Origin: Ewingella sp. CoE-038-23
Lineage (GTDB): Bacteria; Pseudomonadota; Gammaproteobacteria; Enterobacterales; Enterobacteriaceae
DNA: 64,000 nt
Assembly (NCBI RefSeq): GCF_040419245.1
Contig: NZ_JAZHOH010000001.1
Location: 186,001 to 250,000, forward strand
Direction: 5' to 3'
Shown here: one piece after another, positions 16,823 to 25,763 of the stretch
How the letters are laid out: each line of letters starts with the position of its first letter
Position numbering within the stretch: the first letter of the stretch is position 1
Position numbers and translations under genes: made by a program
Notes under the pieces: model-generated
What the model saw: only the letters and a program-made list of their open reading frames with translations
Databases searched by the model: none
What the model was told of the DNA's origin: nothing

Positions 16823-18241
16823 CTAAACAATCGCCAGCTCGCCTTTACGCGCTTTACGCTTGTAAACCAGTACCGTCAGAATGATTGGAATGACGGTAGC
16901 GACCAGCATTGCCAGTGCGAATACGCCCCAGAACTGCGGTTTAATGGACAGAATGCCCGGCAGGCCGCCAACGCCGATACCGTTAGCCGTGACGCCGCTC
17001 AGGCCACAAATCAGGGAGGCCACTGCGGAGCCAATCATCGCGCAGAGCATTGGGAAGCGGTATTTCAGGTTGATACCGTACATCGCCGGTTCGGTTACGC
17101 CGAGGAAGGCGGAGATGGCGGCCGGGACTGAAACTTCGCGCTCGTTGTGTTTCTTAGAAGCAATAATGATGCCGACTACCGCCGCCGCCTGCGCGATGTT
17201 GGAGATAGCAATCAGCGGCCAAACTGGCGTGCCGCCGGTGCTCTGCACCATCTGCATGTCGATAGCCAGCGTAGTTTGGTGCACGCCGGTGATAACCAGA
17301 GGTGCATAGAGGAAGCCAAACAGGGCGGCGCCGATCGGTGCGAAGCTGCCGGTCATCACGGCTTTCACAGCCCATGCCACGCCATCACCAATCATGCGGC
17401 CGAATGGACCAATCAGGGTGTGGGCCAGGAACACGGCGAGGATCAGCGACACCACTGGCACGATCACCAGATAGAGGTAGTTCGGCACGATTTTCTTCAG
17501 GGCGTTTTCGATAATGGCTAATGCCATACCCGCCAGCATAGAAGGAATGACCTGCGCCTGATAACCCACTTTCTCAATAGTGAACCAGCCGAAGTTCCAC
17601 ACTTCAGGAATTTGCTGGCCGAGGTTGTAGGAGTTCATCAGCTGTGGGGAAACCAGCGTGATACCCAGCACGATACCGAGGATCTCGGTGCCGCCCATTT
17701 TCTTCACCGTGGACCAACAGACCGCCACTGGCAGGAACATGAAGATGGCTTCACCCAGCAACCACAGGAAGTCGTAGATGGTTTTCCACATCGGGTGCAT
17801 CTGGGCCAATGTCTGACCGCCGCTCATCGGGATATCACCGATGACGTTGCGGAAACCTAAAATCAAACCGCCGCTGATAAGAGCGGGCAGCAGGGGGAAG
17901 AAGATCTCAGCGAAGTGCGAAATGCCGCGCTCCACCCAGCTCATGTTCTGGCGGGCAGCCACCTTGGCGGCCTCTTTGCCGGTGTCATCTTTACCACTGC
18001 TGGCGATCAGGGCTTTGTAGTAATCGTCAACTTCAGGACCAATAACCACCTGGAACTGTCCGGCATTGGTGAAACACCCTTTGACCATTGGCAACTCTTC
18101 AATGGCTTTCGGATCGGCTTTCTCTGGATTATTTAATACGAAGCGCAGGCGGGTAATACAGTGCGTGACCGTGGCGATATTTTCGCTTCCGCCGACCAGC
18201 TCTATTAGCCGATTAACAGCTTGCTGATTTACTTTGCTCAT
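16823..18241 (-). CDS. treB: PTS trehalose transporter EIIBC component TreB
   Basis: 472-residue inner-membrane permease that imports trehalose as trehalose 6-phosphate. The N-terminal EIIB domain carries the phosphorylated cysteine in ATVTHCITRLRFVL (about C28); the EIIC domain with around ten membrane segments follows from residue 105 on. No EIIA domain is fused, so the glucose EIIA (Crr) would supply phosphate, as known for E. coli. Transcribed from the TreR-controlled promoter upstream. Confidence 0.97.
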   Translation of the reverse strand: MSKVNQQAVNRLIELVGGSENIATVTHCITRLRFVLNNPEKADPKAIEELPMVKGCFTNAGQFQVVIGPEVDDYYKALIASSGKDDTGKEAAKVAARQNMSWVERGISHFAEIFFPLLPALISGGLILGFRNVIGDIPMSGGQTLAQMHPMWKTIYDFLWLLGEAIFMFLPVAVCWSTVKKMGGTEILGIVLGITLVSPQLMNSYNLGQQIPEVWNFGWFTIEKVGYQAQVIPSMLAGMALAIIENALKKIVPNYLYLVIVPVVSLILAVFLAHTLIGPFGRMIGDGVAWAVKAVMTGSFAPIGAALFGFLYAPLVITGVHQTTLAIDMQMVQSTGGTPVWPLIAISNIAQAAAVVGIIIASKKHNEREVSVPAAISAFLGVTEPAMYGINLKYRFPMLCAMIGSAVASLICGLSGVTANGIGVGGLPGILSIKPQFWGVFALAMLVATVIPIILTVLVYKRKARKGELAIV

Positions 18242-18362
18242 GGATTGACCTTATGTTCCCTTTGTACCTGACGCTAAGGAGGAGCCAAGGACGCTAGGGA
18301 TATTGTGATTGTCGTTAGGGTACATTTCGACCTTTAGCATAGCCAAAGGGATGGGAACTTGT

Positions 18363-18378
18363 CCGGGAACGTTCCCGG
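18363..18378 (-). promoter_or_regulatory. treB: TreR operator candidate upstream of treB
   Basis: Perfect 16-bp palindrome CCGGGAACGTTCCCGG, with a further half-site-like GGGAAC about 13 bases away at 18353. LacI-family repressors bind such palindromes with a central CG. On the minus strand it is followed by CGGACA, an 18-base spacer and TATGCT, a plausible promoter. TGTGAT beside it (18391-18396) could be half of a CRP site. Confidence 0.65.
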
Positions 18379-18426
18379 TTTTAAGCGGTAGATCACAATT
18401 TTTCTGCATGGCTCAAAGTGAGGTAT

Positions 18427-19377
18427 TCAGCTGGCCAATTGGCCGGGAATAATAATTTGCCTTAAGTCGGTTTTTTGGCTGAGTTGGGTGAGTAATTGGC
18501 GGGCAGCGGATTCGCCCCCCTTGCCATAACCCAGCTCGACCGAGAAGGTATTAGGGAAGAGGAAGCGGAGCAGGGGGTTGTTACCAATGCCGCACACCTG
18601 AACGCCGCTAACGTTCTGTTGTTGCAGGTATTTCTGTGCACCGAGCGCAATGGTGTCGGAGGCGCAAATCACCGCGTCGGTCTCAGGGAGCAAGACTTGA
18701 GAAATCAGCTCGAAGCCGCTTTCATAGTTCAGTTTGCCCAGAGCCATATGTGGCGTCAGGCCATGTTCCGCGCAGTAGCTTTGGTAAGCCTGAAAACGCA
18801 GCTGGCCGGTGGTGGTATCTTGCGGCGAGACGCCGATAAAGCTTATCTGCCGATGGCCTTTTTCCAGCAGGGTATCCATCAACAGGCGCACCGCGCCCGC
18901 GTCGTCATAGCAAACCGAAGAAAACTGCGGCATTTCGCGCGCCATCATCACCAGATTGTCCTGCCAGCCTTGCAGCATCGCGGCTTCTAACCCGGAGAAG
19001 CCAAACAGCACCACGCCGTCGATATTTCTCTGCTTCAGCACCTGCAAATGCTCTTGCACCCGTTCGGCGCTGAACTGGCTTTCCATCACAATAGGGTCGT
19101 AACCCTGCTCGTAAAATAGCGGCAGCATGGCGCGCACTGCCTGATTCTCAGAGGGAGAATCAAGGCGCGACACGATGATCGCCACAATCTTATCGCTGAA
19201 CCCGCGCATCGCCCGCGCCGACTTCGACGGACTGAAATTATGCTGCTCAATCACCGCCAGCACCCTTTCGCGCGTGCGTGGGCTGACGTTGCCTTCATGG
19301 TTTAGCACGCGTGAAACGGTAGATTTACCGACCCCGCTCAGGCGGGCAATGTCATTAATGGTCAGGCGATTTTGCAT
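18427..19377 (-). CDS. treR: Trehalose operon repressor TreR
   Basis: 316-residue LacI-family regulator. The helix-turn-helix LTINDIARLSGVGKSTVSRVLNHEGNVSPRTRERV (residues 4-38) is followed by a periplasmic-binding-protein-like domain. E. coli TreR is 315 residues and binds trehalose 6-phosphate as inducer. It lies directly upstream of treBC in the same direction, with the candidate operator in the 185-bp gap. Confidence 0.96.
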   Translation of the reverse strand: MQNRLTINDIARLSGVGKSTVSRVLNHEGNVSPRTRERVLAVIEQHNFSPSKSARAMRGFSDKIVAIIVSRLDSPSENQAVRAMLPLFYEQGYDPIVMESQFSAERVQEHLQVLKQRNIDGVVLFGFSGLEAAMLQGWQDNLVMMAREMPQFSSVCYDDAGAVRLLMDTLLEKGHRQISFIGVSPQDTTTGQLRFQAYQSYCAEHGLTPHMALGKLNYESGFELISQVLLPETDAVICASDTIALGAQKYLQQQNVSGVQVCGIGNNPLLRFLFPNTFSVELGYGKGGESAARQLLTQLSQKTDLRQIIIPGQLAS

Positions 19378-19559
19378 GATTTTAGCGCTAATGATTGATC
19401 AGGTTTATGTTTGGTTGCAGTTAACCAGCGTAAACTGCGGGCGTTTGATAACCGCTGTATGCCAATTTGCCGATGAGCTGATGGTTTTGCTCAGCCGATG
19501 AATTGTAATACCGGACGGGTATCTTTTCCTAAACGTTCCTTACCGGAGATAAAAACCTA

Positions 19560-19595
19560 ATGGGACCCGACCCCAATTCTGTAGGTCCGTTGTGA
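19560..19595 (+). CDS. mgtL: mgtL-like leader peptide of mgtA
   Basis: An 11-codon frame encodes MGPDPNSVGPL. Its start M-x-P-D-P resembles the mgtL leader peptide of E. coli (MEPDPTPLP...), whose acidic/proline codons stall or destabilise ribosomes at low Mg2+ and so raise mgtA expression. GGAG lies 11 bases upstream of the ATG. The stop codon is only two bases before a strong stem, a layout that would let ribosome position affect RNA folding. Assignment rests on position, the PDP motif and the structured leader; this small frame has no other support. Confidence 0.65.
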   Translation: MGPDPNSVGPL

Positions 19596-19597
19596 TC

Positions 19598-19668
19598 CGG
19601 TAAGCATCCGCTTTTTAGCTACTGCTTACCGTGACACTAACGCTTGAAAAAGTGCTGTACAGGTAAGC
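19598..19668 (+). promoter_or_regulatory. mgtA leader with mutually exclusive stems
   Basis: Three segments share one pairing sequence. GGTAAGCA (19599-19606) pairs with TGCTTACC (19623-19630), making a 9-bp stem with flanking C-G. The same GCTTACC can instead pair with GGTAAGC at 19662-19668. Two competing hairpins right after the leader peptide fit the known Mg2+-responsive mgtA leader architecture in enterics. About 150 further bases lie between this element and the mgtA start. Confidence 0.6.
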
Positions 19669-19814
19669 GGTGGCGATCGATTTTCGTTCGTCCCCCCAAT
19701 TTTAATTTATCCAATCCCCTGCACGGGCTAGCCACGCCTGCGTGTTGCAGTGGGACGGGTTTTGCTTTTGCCATGCCTAAATTTTAGATTCTGGGCGCAA
19801 CAAAGGGTCGAACG

Positions 19815-22529
19815 ATGTTCAAAACTATTACTCAACGGCTGCTCAATGCACTAAGCCGTAACTTACCACGCCGTCTGGTTCGCCGTGATCCCCTGCTGGG
19901 TGATGCATTGCAACAAAATGTGCACGGCGGCAAAACGCAGGAAATTCCTGCCAGTATCGCCAATCACAGCCTGAAGTGCGCCCGCGCGACGGAAGATCAG
20001 CTCTATCTGCAATTTGGCAGTCATCCTGAAGGGCTGACCGGCCCCGAGGTCGAGGCTATCCGCGAGCGCGTGGGCTTCAACCAGACTGACGATCAGCAGC
20101 CCGCGCCTTGGTGGCAGCACCTGTGGCACTGCTATCGCAACCCGTTCAACCTGCTGCTCACCGTGTTGGGGCTGGTCTCTTACGCCACCGACGACCTGAC
20201 GGCGGCCTTGGTGATTGGCGCGATGGTGCTGATCTCCACCTTGATGCACTTCATTCAGGAAGCGCGCTCGAACCGCGCGGCGGACGCGCTGAAAGCCATG
20301 GTCAGCAACACCGCCACCGTGCTGCGCAGCGATGCTGAAACTGGCCGCAGTGAAACCTGCGAAGTGCCCATCAGCCAGCTGGTGCCGGGCGACCTGATTA
20401 AGCTTTCCGCCGGGGATATGATCCCTGCCGACTTGCGCATTCTGTCGGCCAAAGATCTGTTTATCAGTCAGGCCGCGCTGACCGGGGAGTCCCTGCCGGT
20501 CGAGAAGCAGGCCAACAGCCGCATGCCCGCCAATACCGACCCGCTGGAGCAGGATACCCTGTGCTTTATGGGCACTAATGTGGTCAGCGGCACGGCGATG
20601 GCCATTGTGATTGCCACCGGCGGCGAAACGTGGTTTGGCCAGCTGGCCGAGCGCGTGACGCAGGAAGAGACGCAGCCGAACGCCTTTCAGGCCGGGATCA
20701 GCAAAGTCAGCTGGCTGCTGATTCGCTTCATGATGGTGATGACCCCTATCGTGCTGGTGATCAACGGCTACACCAAGGGCGACTGGTGGGAAGCGGCGCT
20801 GTTTGCGCTCTCCGTGGCCGTGGGCCTGACCCCAGAAATGCTGCCGATGATTGTCACTTCGACGCTGGCGAAAGGCGCGGTTAAGCTTTCAAAACAGAAG
20901 GTTATCGTTAAGCGTCTGGACGCCATTCAGAACTTTGGCGCCATGGACATTCTCTGCACCGACAAAACCGGCACCCTGACGCAGGATAAAATCGTTCTCG
21001 AGCGCCACACCGACGTGCTCGGCGTCACCAGCGATGAAGTGCTGCACTTGGCGTGGCTCAACAGCCATTATCAGACCGGCCTGAAAAACCTGCTCGACGT
21101 GGCGGTGCTGGAGCGCGGTGACATTGCCAATGCGCGCAACTCATTGAAAGTCGATGAGATCCCGTTCGACTTCGACCGCCGCCGTATGTCAGTGGTGGTG
21201 TCTGACCATGCCGACAGCCATCGCCTGATTTGTAAAGGCGCGCTGGAAGAGATGCTGTCGATTTGCACCTTAGTGCAGCTCAACGGTGAGATTGTGCCGC
21301 TGACCGATGTGCTGCTGGCGCGCATTCGCCGCATTACCGATGACCTCAACCAGCAGGGGCTACGCGTGGTCGCCGTGGCGCACAAAGTGATGCCATCGCG
21401 CACCCAGGGTTACGGCATTAATGATGAATCCAGCCTGATTCTGGCCGGTTACATTGCCTTCCTTGACCCACCAAAAGAGAGCACCGCGCCTGCGCTGAAA
21501 GCCTTAAAAAACAAAGGCGTGACGGTGAAAATTCTTACCGGCGACAACCCGCTGGTGGCACGTAAAGTCTGTAAAGACGTCGGGCTGAAAGTGGATGAGA
21601 TCCTGATTGGCAGCGATATCGAAAGCATGGATGACGCCCAGCTGCTGGCGGCGGCGGAGAGCACCACGGTGTTCGCCAAACTGACCCCGATGCACAAAGA
21701 ACGCATCGTGCGCGTGCTGCGCGACAAAGGCCACGTGGTGGGCTTTATGGGTGACGGCATCAATGATGCTCCGGCGCTGCGCGCGGCGGATATCGGTATT
21801 TCAGTAGACTCGGCGGTGGATATCGCCAAAGAAGCGGCTGACATCATCTTGCTGGAAAAGAGCCTGATGGTGCTGGAGCAGGGCGTGACCGAAGGGCGTA
21901 AAACCTTCGCCAACATGCTGAAATATATCAAGATGACCGCCAGCTCCAACTTCGGCAACGTCTTCAGCGTACTGGTCGCCAGCGCCTTTCTGCCGTTCTT
22001 GCCAATGTTGCCGTTGCACCTGTTAATTCAGAACCTGATTTATGATGTGTCTCAGGTGGCTATCCCGTTTGATAACGTGGACGAAGAGCAGCTCGCCAAG
22101 CCGCAGAACTGGAACGCCGGGGATATCGGCCGCTTTATGGTTTTCTTCGGGCCGATCAGTTCAGTGTTCGACATTCTAACCTTCAGCCTGATGTGGTGGG
22201 TGTTCAAGGCCAACACACCGGAAATGCAGACCCTGTTCCAGTCCGGCTGGTTTATCGAAGGCTTGCTGTCGCAGACGCTGATTGTGCATATGATCCGCAC
22301 CCGCAAAGTGCCGTTTATCCAGAGCCGCGCCTCGTGGCCGCTGTGCGTGATGACCCTGTTGGTGATTGTCACCGGTATCGGCCTGATCTACACCCCAGCC
22401 GCCGGATTCCTGCAATTGCAGGCGCTGCCGCTGAGCTACTTCCCGTGGCTGATCCTGATTCTGGCGGGGTACATGGTGCTGACCCAAACAGTGAAAGGCT
22501 GGTTTGTTCGCCGCTACGGCTGGCAGTAA
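19815..22529 (+). CDS. mgtA: Magnesium-translocating P-type ATPase MgtA
   Basis: 904-residue P3B-type ATPase importing Mg2+ across the inner membrane. Visible: actuator TGES (223-226), phosphorylation site DKTGT with D383, nucleotide-binding KGALEEML, hinge GDGINDAP, and about ten membrane segments. E. coli MgtA has 898 residues. The long structured leader with a PDP leader peptide indicates control by low Mg2+. A strong terminator follows the stop codon. MgtB is the close alternative name; leader structure favours mgtA. Confidence 0.96.
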   Translation: MFKTITQRLLNALSRNLPRRLVRRDPLLGDALQQNVHGGKTQEIPASIANHSLKCARATEDQLYLQFGSHPEGLTGPEVEAIRERVGFNQTDDQQPAPWWQHLWHCYRNPFNLLLTVLGLVSYATDDLTAALVIGAMVLISTLMHFIQEARSNRAADALKAMVSNTATVLRSDAETGRSETCEVPISQLVPGDLIKLSAGDMIPADLRILSAKDLFISQAALTGESLPVEKQANSRMPANTDPLEQDTLCFMGTNVVSGTAMAIVIATGGETWFGQLAERVTQEETQPNAFQAGISKVSWLLIRFMMVMTPIVLVINGYTKGDWWEAALFALSVAVGLTPEMLPMIVTSTLAKGAVKLSKQKVIVKRLDAIQNFGAMDILCTDKTGTLTQDKIVLERHTDVLGVTSDEVLHLAWLNSHYQTGLKNLLDVAVLERGDIANARNSLKVDEIPFDFDRRRMSVVVSDHADSHRLICKGALEEMLSICTLVQLNGEIVPLTDVLLARIRRITDDLNQQGLRVVAVAHKVMPSRTQGYGINDESSLILAGYIAFLDPPKESTAPALKALKNKGVTVKILTGDNPLVARKVCKDVGLKVDEILIGSDIESMDDAQLLAAAESTTVFAKLTPMHKERIVRVLRDKGHVVGFMGDGINDAPALRAADIGISVDSAVDIAKEAADIILLEKSLMVLEQGVTEGRKTFANMLKYIKMTASSNFGNVFSVLVASAFLPFLPMLPLHLLIQNLIYDVSQVAIPFDNVDEEQLAKPQNWNAGDIGRFMVFFGPISSVFDILTFSLMWWVFKANTPEMQTLFQSGWFIEGLLSQTLIVHMIRTRKVPFIQSRASWPLCVMTLLVIVTGIGLIYTPAAGFLQLQALPLSYFPWLILILAGYMVLTQTVKGWFVRRYGWQ

Positions 22530-22547
22530 CCGCGCGTTGTTAAGCTT

Positions 22548-22584
22548 AAGGCGGTGATTGTTAACTCAATCACCGCCTTTTTAT
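22548..22584 (+). terminator. Intrinsic terminator of mgtA
   Basis: Perfect 13-bp stem (22548-22560 with 22567-22579), six-base loop, followed by TTTTTATT. It begins 19 bases after the mgtA stop codon. Confidence 0.92.
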
Positions 22585-22660
22585 TACACAAAGGCTATAG
22601 TTAATCCTTTACGATTCAGCAGGCTATGTCAGTCTGCTTTACCTCTAAGGGATCTTGCCA

Positions 22661-25054
22661 ATGCCATTGCCATTCCGTCGTTCCTTATTTGCCTCGTCGT
22701 TACTCCTTGCTATCAGCGCCTCGGCCTTTGCCGCACCCGCCGGGAATTTGCCCCTTATGCCTTGGCCGCAGCAGGTTGAAGTGGCCCCGCAGGCCGGAAA
22801 ATGGGTGGTGGACAACAGCCTGTCGGTGGCGGTCAGCGGAGACAATCTCGGCGCTATTCCCCAGCGTTGGCGTGAGCGCATTGAGCAGCAGACCGGCTGG
22901 ACGCTCCGGCCGCAGCCGACCGACGGCAAGCAGAGCAAAATTCAGGTAGTGATCAAACATAAAGTAGACGCCCTGCCGAAGCCGGACAGTGACGAAAGCT
23001 ATGATCTTGACGTCACGCCGCAGGGCGCGACCATTACCGCCAACAGCCGATTTGGCGCGCTGCACGGCATGGAAACCCTGCTGCAATTGCTGCAAAACGA
23101 CGGCGAAAACACCTTCCTGCCACTGGTAAAAATTAACGACAACCCGCGCTTTGCGTGGCGCGGCGTGCTGCTGGACTCCGCGCGGCACTTCCTGCCGATA
23201 AGCACCATTAAGCGCCAGCTCGACGGCATGGCCGCCGCCAAGCTGAACGTTTTGCACTGGCATTTGACTGACGATCAGGGCTGGCGCTTCGCCTCCGAGC
23301 ACTATCCGAAGCTGCAACAGTTAGCCAGCGACGGCGAGTTCTACACCGTGGCTGAAATGAAAGACGTGGTGGCCTACGCCACTGCGCTGGGTATTCGCGT
23401 GGTGCCGGAAATCGACATGCCGGGCCACGCCTCGGCGATTGCCGTCGCCTATCCTGAGCTGATTAGCGCCCCCGGCCCTTACCAGATGCAGCGCGAGTGG
23501 GGCGTACACGAGCCAACACTCGACCCTTCCAACGAGCAGGTTTACAAATTTGCCGACACCATCGTTGGCGAGCTGACCGCCATCTTCCCCGACCCTTATT
23601 TGCATATTGGCGGCGATGAAGTGAAAGACACCCAGTGGGTGAATTCTCCGGCGATTCAGGCTTACATGAAGAAGCATAATATTGCCGACAGCCACGCGCT
23701 TCAGGCCGCGTTCAACAAGCGTTTGCAGGAGATTTTGCATCTGCATCATCGGCAGATGGTCGGCTGGGATGAGATTTTCCATCCGGACTTGCCGCACGAC
23801 ATTGTTATCCAGTCATGGCAGGGGCCGGACTCGCTGGGGGCCAGCGCGCAGCAGGGGTATCAGGGGATCCTTTCCACCGGCTTCTACCTCGACCAGCCGC
23901 AAAGCTCGGCCTACCACTATCGTAATGAGATCCTGCCGCAGCCGCTGGGCGTGGAGCAAAACGTCGCCGAGGGTGAAAAAGCCCAGAGCTGGGCATTCTC
24001 CATGCCGCGCCTGAAAGGCAGCGCGGTAGACGGCAGCTTTACGCTGATTGAAGGTAAGCAGGGCTGGCGCGGATTTATTGATTTCAAAGGCAAAACTCGC
24101 CGCGCCGTGCGCGATATCCTTTGGCAGAATGACGGCAAAGTCAGTTTCGTGGTAGACACGTGGATGGGTGACACCCGCCCGGTGCTCACCCTGAAAGACG
24201 GTAAATTCGACGGCTATTTCCTGATTGGCAACGCGCGCTATCCGGCTACCGGCAGCCAGCTCAGTGCAGTACCGCAAGGCACGCCGCCGGTGGTGCCAGA
24301 CGCCAAAGGAATGAAAAACATTCTTGGCGGAGAAGCCGCGCTGTGGCAGGAAAATATCACCTCGCAGATTCTCGATCTGAAGCTGTGGCCGCGCGGCTTT
24401 GTGGTTGCCGAACGCCTGTGGTCAGCAGAAGATGTGAAAGATATCAACAACATGTATCAGCGTTTGGCGAAGGTGGATGCCTGGTCGGCGGTGTCGGTCG
24501 GGCTACAGCAGCATGCCGAAACCACCCGCCTGATGACCCGTCTGGCCAACAGCAGCGACATCACGTCGCTGTTGACCCTCTCCTCGGCCCTCGAGCCAGC
24601 GCAGTATTACACCCGCCAGCACCTGAAATTTAAGGCTGGAAACTACACCCAGTTTGAGCCACTGAATCGCCTGGTGGACGCGCTCCCTGCGGAGAGCAAC
24701 GCGGTGCGCGAGCTGGATAATCAGGTCAAGGCCTTGCTGGCTGACGGCAAAGACGCACAGGCCGCCGCCGCCATTCGCAATCAACTGACGCTGTGGCAGG
24801 CCAATACCGCGCAGGTTCAGCCTATTCTGGCGCAAAACTACGTGCTGAAGCCGGTACAGCCGGTGGCGGAGCAGCTTGGCAAGCTGTCCGAGCTGGGGCT
24901 GCAATGGCTGGATAAAATCCAGAAAGGCGAGAGCATCACGGCAGAAGAGCGCCAGCAGGCGCAGGCACAGTTGGACGGCGCGGCGCAGATTCAGGATGAG
25001 TTGGTGATTGCGGCGGTCTATCCGCTGGAAAGACTGCTGCAGGGCGTGAAGTAA
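22661..25054 (+). CDS. Secreted family 20 beta-N-acetylhexosaminidase
   Basis: 797-residue glycoside hydrolase family 20 enzyme. A signal peptide (MPLPFRRSLFASSLLLAIS, cleaved about after AFA) sends it to the periplasm or outside. A GH20b-like domain precedes the catalytic barrel (from about residue 160), with the substrate-assisted pair D319-E320 in HIGGDE. Roughly 110 residues after FYLDQPQSSAYHYR, including a WMGDTRPVLTLKDGKFDGYF segment, interrupt the usual barrel order before LGGEAALWQENI. It likely trims chito-oligosaccharides or glycan GlcNAc ends. The ATG at 22661 has AAGGGA eight bases upstream. E. coli K-12 has no direct counterpart. Confidence 0.92.
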   Translation: MPLPFRRSLFASSLLLAISASAFAAPAGNLPLMPWPQQVEVAPQAGKWVVDNSLSVAVSGDNLGAIPQRWRERIEQQTGWTLRPQPTDGKQSKIQVVIKHKVDALPKPDSDESYDLDVTPQGATITANSRFGALHGMETLLQLLQNDGENTFLPLVKINDNPRFAWRGVLLDSARHFLPISTIKRQLDGMAAAKLNVLHWHLTDDQGWRFASEHYPKLQQLASDGEFYTVAEMKDVVAYATALGIRVVPEIDMPGHASAIAVAYPELISAPGPYQMQREWGVHEPTLDPSNEQVYKFADTIVGELTAIFPDPYLHIGGDEVKDTQWVNSPAIQAYMKKHNIADSHALQAAFNKRLQEILHLHHRQMVGWDEIFHPDLPHDIVIQSWQGPDSLGASAQQGYQGILSTGFYLDQPQSSAYHYRNEILPQPLGVEQNVAEGEKAQSWAFSMPRLKGSAVDGSFTLIEGKQGWRGFIDFKGKTRRAVRDILWQNDGKVSFVVDTWMGDTRPVLTLKDGKFDGYFLIGNARYPATGSQLSAVPQGTPPVVPDAKGMKNILGGEAALWQENITSQILDLKLWPRGFVVAERLWSAEDVKDINNMYQRLAKVDAWSAVSVGLQQHAETTRLMTRLANSSDITSLLTLSSALEPAQYYTRQHLKFKAGNYTQFEPLNRLVDALPAESNAVRELDNQVKALLADGKDAQAAAAIRNQLTLWQANTAQVQPILAQNYVLKPVQPVAEQLGKLSELGLQWLDKIQKGESITAEERQQAQAQLDGAAQIQDELVIAAVYPLERLLQGVK

Positions 25055-25130
25055 GGGACCGTGCGGCTGGGAGTCCATGATTGCGACAGATTTATAAACC
25101 CCGTTGCAACGGAAATAATGATCGGAGGAA

Positions 25131-25161
25131 TGAAAAAAGCCGGAGGGGAAATCTCCGGCTT
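25131..25161 (-). terminator. Intrinsic terminator of yefM-yoeB
   Basis: Nine-bp stem (25137-25145 with 25153-25161), seven-base loop; on the minus strand it is followed by six T. It starts just past the yoeB stop codon. Confidence 0.85.
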
Positions 25162-25166
25162 GGATT

Positions 25167-25421
25167 TTAGTAGTGATAGCGACAGGCTGCGATCATGATC
25201 GCATCTTCGGTCACTGCATAGACTAAACGATGTTCTTCAGTAATGCGCCGAGACCAGAAACCTGTCAGGTTGTACTTTAAGGGTTCAGGTTTACCTTTTC
25301 CTGCAAAGGGTTCTCGTTGTATGTCCTTAATGAGTTCGTTAATCCGTTTAACTATTTTTTTATCCGTTTGCTGCCAGTAGAGATAGTCGTCCCAAGACTG
25401 GCTGGAAAAGGTAAGTTTCAA
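25167..25421 (-). CDS. yoeB: Toxin YoeB (RelE-family mRNA endonuclease)
   Basis: 84-residue toxin that cleaves mRNA at the ribosome; same length as E. coli YoeB and very similar ([40 protein letters not shown]). The catalytic set E46, R65, H83 and Y84 is kept, with the C-terminal CRYHY intact, so the toxin looks active. Its ATG overlaps the yefM stop by four bases. Acts with YefM as a type II toxin-antitoxin pair. Confidence 0.97.
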   Translation of the reverse strand: MKLTFSSQSWDDYLYWQQTDKKIVKRINELIKDIQREPFAGKGKPEPLKYNLTGFWSRRITEEHRLVYAVTEDAIMIAACRYHY

Positions 25422-25669
25422 TCAAGTAGCTCCCTCTCAACGCCTTTGCCTGCCCTCAGTTCATCAATAGAATCCATGAGATGTCTGATGTTGGCTGGTG
25501 AGCGTAGCAGGTGAGCTGTTTCTTCTAAGGACTCGTATTCTTCCAACGACATCAGTACGCAAGGCGTCCCGTTTTGGCGAGTGATAAGGATCGGGGCGCG
25601 ATCCTCTGCCGCCTGCACCATGGTCGTTGAGAGATTCTGACGAGCTTCGCTATAACTAACCGTTCTCAT
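25418..25669 (-). CDS. yefM: Antitoxin YefM
   Basis: 83-residue Phd/YefM-family antitoxin: [20 protein letters not shown] (DNA-binding and dimer part), [27 protein letters not shown], and a flexible C-terminal toxin-binding tail. It nearly matches E. coli YefM. The ATG at 25669 has AGGA eight bases upstream; a longer frame adds an unrelated N terminus. YefM, with YoeB as co-repressor, normally represses its own promoter; a long inverted repeat upstream fits that. Confidence 0.97.
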   Translation of the reverse strand: MRTVSYSEARQNLSTTMVQAAEDRAPILITRQNGTPCVLMSLEEYESLEETAHLLRSPANIRHLMDSIDELRAGKGVERELLD

Positions 25670-25703
25670 CGTGAATATCCTATATCGGTATGTACGGCAT
25701 TCA

Positions 25704-25743
25704 TTGTACGTCAATTTGTACAATTGGACAAATTGACGTACAA
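25704..25743 (-). promoter_or_regulatory. Long inverted repeat at the yefM promoter (operator)
   Basis: Perfect 16-bp arms, TTGTACGTCAATTTGT (25704-25719) and its complement (25728-25743), separated by eight bases; further TGTAC cores occur at 25691 and 25718. In E. coli, YefM-YoeB binds palindromes with a TGTACA core at the same place, so these are very likely the operators. Confidence 0.75.
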
Positions 25744-25763
25744 GTGCTTCTAAGAATTGCCGA

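Noticed and set aside
19402..19418. GGTTTATGTTTGGTTGC as a PhoP box for mgtA
   Set aside because: The first half fits but the second matches at only four of six positions, and it is about 150 bp upstream of the leader peptide, further than expected.
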